64,000 nt of DNA, taken from assembly GCA_037953625.1 (NCBI GenBank), contig CM075652.1, positions 53,623,501 to 53,687,500 on the forward strand, read 5' to 3'. A program made the translations under genes and the position numbers. This document shows positions 55,863 to 64,000 of this stretch, piece by piece; the stretch's first letter is position 1; each line of letters opens with the position of its first letter. Source of the DNA: Crotalaria pallida. Lineage: Eukaryota; Streptophyta; Magnoliopsida; Fabales; Fabaceae. Under the pieces are notes generated by a model that made no database searches, had not been told where the DNA came from, and saw only the letters and a program-made list of their open reading frames with translations.

Positions 55863-58800
55863 TGTAACACTCCTTCAATATCATCTTACTTTATAAGAAA
55901 AGTAATAAGTTTATGAATATTTGGACTTGTTATCGTTGGAAAAAGATCTGAAAATAAGAATTTTCCCTTCCCTTGAAAATTCCTTTTCACAAACACTTGA
56001 TTAATAATGAAGTTGACTAACAAAATCAGAGTTTGCGGAAACATAGTAAAATAGTCATATTATACTCTCAAAATATATCAAGTGTAACAAGTCCATGGAT
56101 ACCAAATAAATATTATTATGAAACCAAATTCATCTTATGATACCTCTTTCAAAATGTGTATCATATAAATACTATTAAAAACATAGATGTTATAGAGCTG
56201 GTCACTGGTCCTCTGTCCAAACATTTATCTGTTCGGATCCTCGATATCTGCACAACGGGTTCCCAACCCACACTTTCTACTCTCTGCATGCACCTAAGGG
56301 ACATCTCCCTTTACTGATTCTTGTGCAAGCTAGATGCACGATCAACACCTAATAAGGGCATGGGGGTTAGCTATACATATTCGCATAATCAAATGAGAAT
56401 AACACTAACATCCACAAGTCAACATGTAGCAAATCATGATGCATATTCATATGAGCACACCCGGTTAATCATAATAATTCTTTCAATGAAGGTGGCATGA
56501 TGCATGATTTTCATCCACAACTGAGGCCTCTAACAAAGTCCATCTTGGACGTCCATCCAATACACTGTTGTGTTCCCGGAACACTGACATTCGTTCCCAG
56601 AACGTAATGCCAAACCATACATGGATAAATAAGCATCACTCCTAGAGTGTGCATCACGTTCCCAGAACATGTAGCAAACCATACTTGGAATAATAAGCAT
56701 CACTCCCAGAGTGTGCATCACGTTCCCAGAACGCATAAAAACCAGGTCCCTGACACTGGCCACATTCCCAGAATGTGTCATCAAGTAGGTTGCATATCAA
56801 TGTGTTCCCAGAACACTAACATATGTTCCCAGAACGTATATAACCAGGTCCCAGACACTGGCCACATTCCCAGAATGTGTCATCAAGTAGGTTACAAATT
56901 AGGTACTCCCGGAGTACCCTCCTCATATTCCCAGAATATGATAAACATTCCAACCAACCCATCTTCCATTCTATATGCATGAATGCACAATCATTAAGGT
57001 TGGTTTTTATCTTTAATTCTATTATTATACCAATGTGTTCCCAGAACACTAACATACGTTCCCAGAACGTATCGCAAACCATACTTGGAATATAATCAAG
57101 CACCACTCCCAGAGTGTGCATCACGTTCCCAGAACGTATCAAAGAAACCATGTCCCAGACAATGGCCACATTCCTAGAATGTGTCATCAAGTAGGTTGCA
57201 AATTTGGTACTCCTAGAGTACAGGGTCGTGTTCCCATTAATTCCATTATTATGACTTAGAAAACACAACTTTGGAATGATATCTTGAGGTATGGCCTTAT
57301 TCATAAAATTCACCTTTGAATTTAAGTTTAACATATGCTCATAGACCTGGATTGAGAGAATATATCATTGGTATTAACAATCCTTACTCAAAAACTTAAC
57401 TTTTATTTTTAAGTTTCAGGTACTAACCGGTTACATCATCACCTAACCGGTTAGAATTACAGACCTGAATACAAAACCACTGATTTTCAAAGAGTCTTTT
57501 CTTGAATTCTCTACTCAATCCAATAACAAGGTCTTATCATAACAGAATACCTCAAGTTCAACACATAATATCATTCAAAAGATCTAACTCATAGTCAAAT
57601 TTCATTTATGCATAATTTCCTCTTGAAATTATCATTTGATATTAAGGTATTAACTCATCACTTCCAATCTAAACCAAACAGTGCTCAATCACATAGTTTT
57701 AGATTGGTCTTTGTATGAAATTATAGCTTAAACTTGAGTACAAATGGTATGGACACTTAGCCAATTTCAGAAATTTATTTTCTTTGAAAATTGACAGTAT
57801 CTAACCGGTTACAAATTTCGACTAACCGGTTAGATTATGCAGTCTGTACATTGAAAAATGAGGATTTGCATACCCTTCTTTTCAATACTCAAATTTAACC
57901 AATTTCATCAATCAAAAGAGTTCACATACCTTAATACTAGTATGTTCAGCCACAAAAACATATCTATCTTGCATGCATTCAATTTAGATACTCAAATTGC
58001 ACATAATTGCACATATTTCACAACTTAATGCATCAATTCACATAGTATCCAAATAAGTCATGAATCCAACATCAATATAGCTTGCATGCATCTAGATAAC
58101 ATTGCTCATAACAACAATTGAGCTCAGATTGGCCTCCAAGCCACTTAACCATTTTAACTTATGCCCTTTGAGTCTCTTGGTGACTCATTCTATGTTCTAC
58201 CACAATTTATTCTCATTCTAGAAAATAGTAAGCTTCCCCCTTACCTTAGGTTCGTGCTTGAACAAGATTTGAGCAGAGATTTGAGGTAGAACACCAACAC
58301 CCAAAACTCCTCCTCAAACTAGATTCGTTTTGACAGGGTAGATTGATCAAGGAATTTGGAACATGAAATGGACATGGAAATTAGGGAAAATGGTCATTAT
58401 CAAAACCATGCAACATGAGCTTTGAAAGGAAGTCAAGTATAAAACAAGAGAAGGCTTGAGCTTACCAAAATCGAAGCTCAAAGTCAGTTCCAGAAACCCA
58501 ATACAGAACTGTGACAGTTTTGAACCTTCAATTTCGTGAATCGATTTCTCCTAGCTCAGGAACTCTCAACTCACAAACCTTATATCAATACAAAGCCCTT
58601 GATGTGAGCTTTGTAACCGTGTATCACTCATGTTCTAACTCTCAAAAACGAAGGAGAATTTCAGAGACGAATCTCGGAACCCTAAAAATAGAGTTTCAGC
58701 ACTTCAATCAGAAAATCAATCCAAATTCATCAACAATTTGGGTTTATATAGAGAGATCAGGCTTGCATGCAAGGCGACACGCGTTCCTCGGCGTGATTGA

Positions 58801-59181
58801 GTGGGATTCGTGGCAAATTTCTGGGTTTTGGCTTGATTACTCATCAAACGCACTAATCCCAATTTCTGAGTTCATCGTGTAACCGGTTACAAAGCCCTTC
58901 TAACCGGTTACATACTGATAAAATTCAAAAATTAATAATTTAATTACTCTTTCTTCAAAAACCTTTTTAATATTGCAATTAGGTCCCAACCCAAGGGCTA
59001 AATTACAATATTCACATTTTTGTACAAAATAACCATATAAAAATATATCTCATATTTTTATATAATAAAAACACATAATGTACAAAAACTAAAACCTTCA
59101 AAACTAATATAAATCAATTATAAAATAATTCTTATAATTAATTTCTTGGTTATTTGGGAGACGAAAATTAGGGGTGTTACA
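55863..59181 (-). repeat. 5' LTR of element G
   Basis: A near-identical copy of 48803-52121, including the hairpin array (about 56569-57225), ACCGGT pairs (57426/57446, 57804/57825, 58882/58903) and TATA. Several array stems carry single changes that differ from the other LTR (for example CACTCCTAGAGTG near 56638). Confidence 0.93.
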
Positions 59182-59623
59182 ACTATGAAAATCGCTTATG
59201 ACACTCACTTAATAACCCATATAGCATTTTCATGGCGGGTCAATTCAGTACACAGTTGTCCCAATGTGTACTTACGTGAAGACTTGATATTTCATATCCA
59301 TGACCGGTTAGATACAGTCATCAGTCTGTCACATACTAGTCTCAATGTATTATAGTTGTCCTTATTAACTGTAATACTCGACTAGGGAATCTTTAAGGAT
59401 AATTGTCAATCAATAAGATCTCACTATCAAGTCATGTACTTGATATTCTTATGACATTGAACTTATAATCCTAAGGACTTCATTACATCTATTTTAATTA
59501 AACAATTAAAGCATAAATATAATAAATGAAATGCCTTACTATTATTAATAGTAATAATCCATAAACATGAAATAAGTACAAGTAAAAGAGAAAATACAAT
59601 TGCCACTAGGGCACTCTCTAACA

Positions 59624-60746
59624 GAAACTCGTGTGATGGGGTTTGGGTGGTGATGACGATGAACATTATGGAGCTCTTGAGTTCCTAAGCCTTGAGAGAG
59701 AGTGACTTCATGAAGGAGAAGGAATGAGAATGATGAAGGAATGAATGAGTGTTTGTTGTGTTGGCCTTTGATTTTGTTTTATTTCTCCTTTGGAAATAAA
59801 CATATGGTCCTAGTCAGAAGCTTCCCTTGGAAGCTTGGAAAATATGTGGTTATAAATTAATGGCTTCCTGAGGAAGCCACAAATGAGTGGTTGAGAGGGA
59901 TCAAGGTCTGACTCTCACGCCTAGGCATGGAGAACGCTGTGGAGCCATCTGTTTTGGCTCTGGTGCTCGGCCCTGATCCCGTAAGCCTGTAATTCAATTA
60001 AGTGTCCCTAGATCGGTGTGTTATGAATCCGACCAGATCGTGGTCGGTGCACGTAAACTGAGTGCTAACTGGTCGGCGTATGATCGAATCGATCGGACTG
60101 GAGTCATGCAGACTGTGTTAGGATCTCGGTGCTCGGATCCCTGGAAGCACCTACTCGGAATGAAACAGTTAAGATGAGAGGCTGTGGCACGTGGAGGCCG
60201 AGATGCCTTAGTGTCGATGCGAGGACGGTGTGGCCTCACGATGGTCGGTCCAAAGTCCTTTAAACCCGAGAAGACTGGCTACTGCTTATGATCGGCAGAC
60301 ACGAAGCGACTCGTTGTGGTCGACTGGTTACTGCTTATGATCGGCTGACACGAATCGACTCATTGTGGTCGGCTGGCCACTGCCAAGGGGTGTAAAATGA
60401 AACGAGGTCGGTTCTCATGAGCTCAGTGCTAATTGGTCGGTTTTTATGAGCTAGGTCAGACCGAGGTCTGATCCACTATACTTGAACTCTCTCACTCTTT
60501 ACTAAGGCTTCCCAGCTGCTTAACATAACAGAATGACTATAATCGATTATCACTCCACGATAATCGATTACATTCAACAGATTTTCATGTACTAGTGGCT
60601 TCTAACTCTATGGCATACTTCTCAACTCCTATACTCATTTTGGCTATGTTTTTCCCTCAATAAACCCCAACTTATTCTTATGATTTCCATTAGTTTCACT
60701 TAGAATTATTCTAATTAACCTTGGAACTAAAAATCGAGATCTTACA
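59624..60746 (-). repeat. LTR D, 5' end segment
   Basis: On the minus strand it begins TGTAAGATCTCG at 60746. It holds an ATCGAT pair (60542/60563, 21 bp), a 49-bp tandem duplication (60274 and 60323) and hairpins AAGCTTCC-CTT-GGAAGCTT (about 59819) and GGCTTCC-TGA-GGAAGCC (about 59862). It is related to LTR F. LTR I inserted at its left edge and the rest of D lies at 46245-47240 and 34766-35479. Confidence 0.65.
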
Positions 60747-61277
60747 ATGAGAACACGTTACCTTTAGTTGCCTCAAGCATTTTGAAGGCAACCACCTTCA
60801 TGATATCAGTGGTTAAGAAAATGTTTAAGCAAAAGTTGCAGTGGTAACCCATATCACGTGACCATGTTCAAGACATGTATAAATATATAGTAAAAAATAC
60901 AAACCTAATAGTTGCGTATTAATGCAAATTACATATAATTTCAATAAAAAAAAGAATAACATGTGATTAATTTATTGAAGACGTTATAATTCAATGTAAA
61001 GCCAACATGCATATCCATATATTAGAAGCCCTTTTAGCACCGGATCAAATTTGAAGATGAAACACATTTGAAACTAATGTAACATTCTAGCAGAATTGAT
61101 TGGCTTTTTATTAGCAATTACTCATTTCTTTCATTAGAATAAATTACCTTATCGGTAACCATCACATATGAAATTATTAATTTTATGGTTTTTCATTAGC
61201 TTTTGGCAAAAATATCATTAAATTAAAACTTTATGTAGAGTATTTATTGTTTTCGCTGCGGTCAAGAATACATATTA
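60747..61277. other. Unassigned AT-rich spacer
   Basis: Between the start of LTR D and the MITE I see no coding frame, LTR terminus or repeat. Confidence 0.5.
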
Positions 61278-61522
61278 CTCCCTCGATCGGTTTTCATAAG
61301 GATGATAAAAATGGAAAAAAAATTTGTCTCGAACTAAAGTTAAAATAATTAATGAAATAGAAATTGTAAACTTTGAATTGTGATTGGTTGATCAATCCAA
61401 AATGCATTAAATTAGTTGTTTGATAATTGGTTGATGTGTTAGACAAATCATTAAATGTTTGTCTCCTTAATATTTTTTATTTTTGTGATTTGTTACCATC
61501 CTTGTGGGACGAAGGCCGGGAG
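61278..61522. mobile_element. Stowaway-like MITE
   Basis: A 245-bp element flanked by TA (61276-61277 and 61523-61524). The ends are CTCCCTCGATCGG and, on the right, CCGGCC..GGGAG with an inverted CTCCCGGCC. Both share an internal AAGGATG inverted repeat. TA duplication and CTCCC termini fit the Tc1/Mariner-related Stowaway group. AT-rich, noncoding. Confidence 0.75.
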
Positions 61523-61584
61523 TATTTCCTCAATCCTAAATCTAAAATCATTATGAGAAATTTACATCCATCATGAAGGTAAGT
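61523..61584. other. Short spacer between MITE and LTR F
   Basis: Noncoding. It contains the right TA duplication of the MITE. Confidence 0.6.
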
Positions 61585-64000
61585 TGTAACACCCTATTTG
61601 AATTTTTACCCTTAAACCAAAAATTAAGAGTTAAAATTTTCTTTCCAAAATAGATATGATGATGGTCAAAATAATAATTCTTTTCAATAATATTGATTCG
61701 TCAGAGTTTTAGCGGAAGACTTAGTTCAACAAAAGGTATAAAAGTAAAATAACATAGTTACACCGAATAAATTATCCAAAACACAAAATACATAAGTAGT
61801 GTTTTAGCTCGGCCAACTGGCCGCGGCTCCTCTTAATTATCTGACTCTATGACTTACTCTCCCTGTGAGGGAGAGTGAACCTGCTCGGCCGGGGACTGCG
61901 TCTGCTCGGGTTTAATACCTGAAAAATGGTAAGGAGGTGAGCATTACACAGAACTTAAGTAAGCAGTTTCTAATATGACATACCGAACTACCAAGCCAAA
62001 CACAATTAATCAACTAGCAGGTATAACAGATAATCAAATAGAATATCACTTGCATACATTATCATTTTGCTCGGTCCCCATCATTATCCAGTATATCCCT
62101 TACCTACGAATTATACCTTTACTTATCCGATTGATTTTCCTTGCACTCATTCTCAATTCCTACCTTGGATCTGCTCGGTCGTTACTTTCCTTTCTCAATA
62201 TTCCCTTTTTCTCTCTTGGTCTCTATACTTATTATTCATCTTTAACATAGTTTACAATCTTTTACTCTTTTCGGATGCATACACCCAGTGCATGTCTTAC
62301 ACCATTTAGGGTCAGATTCCGGAGTGTCCATAACTGCGAGTACCCAGTACCCGTCTTACAGCTGCACATACCCAGTATGCGTCTGACGCGATCAATGCAC
62401 TCACCCAGTACGCGTCTTCTATGACCAGGAGCACCACCGCCGATTCTTCTATGGAGTTAAGGAGTGTCCTTAACTGCGAGTACCCAGTACTCATCTTACA
62501 GTGGGGCCTCTCGCCTCTTACGCGATCAATGCACGCACCCAGTACGCGTCTGCTATGACCAGGAGCACATCCCACCGATTACGTGCTCGGAACCTTGTGT
62601 GAGTCATAACTGCGAGCACCCAGTACCCGTCTTACAGCTGCACATACCCAGTATGTGTCTGACGCGATCAATGCACGCACCCTGTACGCGTCTTCTATGA
62701 CCCGATCACACAACCATTTCTCTTTAATTACTCTTTTATCCTCTTTACCATTTCTTTACTCGGCCTCTCTCGGCTCAGCCCTTAATTATTCCCTTTCTAT
62801 TCTTTTCTCTCACGGCTTGGTCTTTTAACTTACAATCTTTATTCCCTTAACATATAACCACATGTCTCATATCCACTCTCGGTCTCTTGCGCTCGGCCAC
62901 AGACAAGTTATAATATGTATATATACGTAAACAAAGAATATCACAGTTTCATAACATTGATACAACAACATAGTATGACTAAAAACACCTAGCAGATATA
63001 CAGACGTTTCACCATATCTCAAGAAAAACACAATCTTAGTTCATTTAATAGTTTTCCTTGTCCCTTTTATCTTTTCTCCCTAACTTTATCCTATGTCTCT
63101 TCCTAATCTAACACCCACTCTTAGCACCCGTGATGAACACACTAGAAACCCAAACCTAAGCAAAGGTAACACTCACTCCTTACCTCAATCCGTGAGACAA
63201 AAGAGTTTGAGAGCTTGAGGGTATTTTTCCTTGTTGCTTGACTCCGTGAGCTTAGAATTCCCCCCCCCCCCCTTGAATCGTTTTTCTCCTAGCTGCACAC
63301 CCAAACACCAAAAGCTCTAGGACGTCCGAAACGGGAAAGGAACGAAAAGAAGAAGGGTTTCCAGTTGGTAAGTCTTGGTGGAAGAGAAGTGAAAGAGAGA
63401 GAGACGCGTGAGTGAGAAGAGAATATGTTGGATTTTGATTGTTGGAGTTCCAGAGAAGAATGAGAGAGAGACGAAGGAGAAAGAGAATAAAGAATGTTGT
63501 TGTGTTGTTTGTGGGTTTGTTTTTATTCTCTTGTGGAAATTATTTGTGTGGCTCTCATTGGAGGCTTCTTGGAGAATCTTAGAATATGTGGACAGGATTC
63601 ATTGGCTTCTAAAGGAAGTCATAAACAGTGACTTGACAAGGACATAAAGTGGTTGATAGAGACAGTCGTACGGATGGTACGAAAATCAAGGAACTGGCAA
63701 CTCATCGTGAGCTGTCACGGAGAAACATGAGGACTCGGATTGACATGGAGAAGTAGTAGCGGTCCGAGTCTCCCCTCGGTCAACACTACGAGGTTCCGTT
63801 GTGGTCGGCTATTCCGAGTTGACACCAGACCTTTCGTTCGTTTTCATTTGGCTCGGCAGGGATCGGTCCGAGGTCCAGCATTTGCTTATCTGGTCGGCTC
63901 TCGCTTCCTATTACCCTCATGATACTCGTACTACTTCTATGACTTAATCCTATTCTTAAATAAATTTTATATTCAAATCTATTATACTAAATATTAAATT
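61585..64000 (-). repeat. LTR F, gypsy, related to LTRs A and D (cut by window end)
   Basis: On the minus strand it ends GGTGTTACA at 61585. Sense order: donor ATTGAG/GTAAGG (63183), hairpin array (about 62705-62285), acceptor TTTTTCAG (61919), GCCGAGCA leader and a 9-bp hairpin (61856-61864 with 61868-61876). A poly-C run is at about 63260-63272. The 5' end lies beyond 64000. No genes. Confidence 0.75.
62285..62705 (-). promoter_or_regulatory. CCA-loop hairpin array in LTR F
   Basis: Units include GAGTAC-CCA-GTACTC, GTAC-CCA-GTAC, CATAC-CCA-GTATG, CACATAC-CCA-GTATGTG and CAC-CCA-GTG, spaced about 28-40 bp and repeated in a larger period (first block 62285-62455, second 62465-62600, third 62605-62705). 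Stems vary; the loop CCA stays. Confidence 0.75.

Larger units (their letters stand above)
48803..59181 (-). mobile_element. Gypsy element G, non-autonomous chromovirus relative
   Basis: Both LTRs are 3319 bp (5' LTR 55863-59181, 3' LTR 48803-52121, minus strand). The duplication actat is at 48798-48802 and 59182-59186. The PBS complement lies at 55845-55856. The LTRs are highly similar (roughly 1 percent different by eye), yet the internal 3.7 kb is heavily degraded. G therefore moved recently using proteins supplied in trans. Confidence 0.93.
47241..59623 (-). repeat. Copia solo LTR I, interrupted by K and G
   Basis: On the minus strand it starts TGTTAGAGAGTGCC (59623) and ends TTATTTCCAGCA (47241). 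The three pieces (59187-59623, about 47944-48802, 47241-47447) total about 1.5 kb. Flanks are gaaac (59624-59628) and gaaat (47236-47240), an imperfect 5-bp duplication. No internal region remains, so it is read as a solo LTR. Confidence 0.6.

Overview
This window is a repeat-dense stretch of a large plant nuclear genome, probably a eudicot (inferred from the retrotransposon lineages; the species cannot be named from sequence alone). I found no intact host gene. Nearly every base belongs to LTR retrotransposons, their solo LTRs, a CACTA-type DNA transposon, a Cassandra TRIM or a Stowaway MITE, nested several layers deep. Element names A to L are mine.

Left half (1-29972). Ty3/Gypsy element A (Tekay/Del-like chromovirus, plus strand) runs from a 5'-truncated LTR (317-2658) to 18721. 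Its integrase is split by a second chromovirus, B (6111-17605), flanked by the 5-bp duplication gatat. A's 3' LTR (18722 on) is broken at 19252 by a CACTA derivative (19252-27594). That derivative carries captured host-gene fragments and contains a gag-only Copia element H (21316-27146, duplication acgga). LTR-A sequence resumes at 27595-29972, but about 375 bp of it repeats what was already present on the left side.

Right half (29973-64000), mostly minus strand. LTR C (31330-34662) keeps the tail of its pol gene. A chromovirus LTR, D, is scattered over 34766-60746 because other elements landed in it: Copia E (duplication ccttt), one LTR copy of which holds a complete Cassandra TRIM (37545-38419, duplication acgac), and a Copia solo LTR, I. 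LTR I is in turn interrupted by solo LTR K (duplication gtatc) and by the 10.4-kb non-autonomous gypsy element G (48803-59181, duplication actat). An 8.7-kb segment (35480-44164 versus 44165 onward) is tandemly duplicated. The window ends in another LTR, F (61585-64000).

Main result. LTRs of six or seven distinct families, both Gypsy and Copia, share an architecture no single family annotation explains. (1) Self-complementary motifs with a CG core (CTCGAG, ATCGAT, ACCGGT, GGCGCGCC) occur in pairs 20-22 bp apart, upstream of TATA-like boxes and again inside an LTR intron. (2) Several gypsy LTRs share a predicted intron with donor TTGAG/GTAAGG. Its acceptor lies just before either a conserved acidic-tailed ORF (B, C, decayed in G) or a strong hairpin exon (A, D, F). 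(3) Just upstream of that acceptor lies an array of short hairpins whose stems covary while the loop (CCA, or TGG on the sense strand) stays fixed. It is clearest in G and F and has counterparts in C, B and A. I propose this as a candidate undescribed cis-regulatory, RNA-structure and accessory-protein module of plant LTR retrotransposons.
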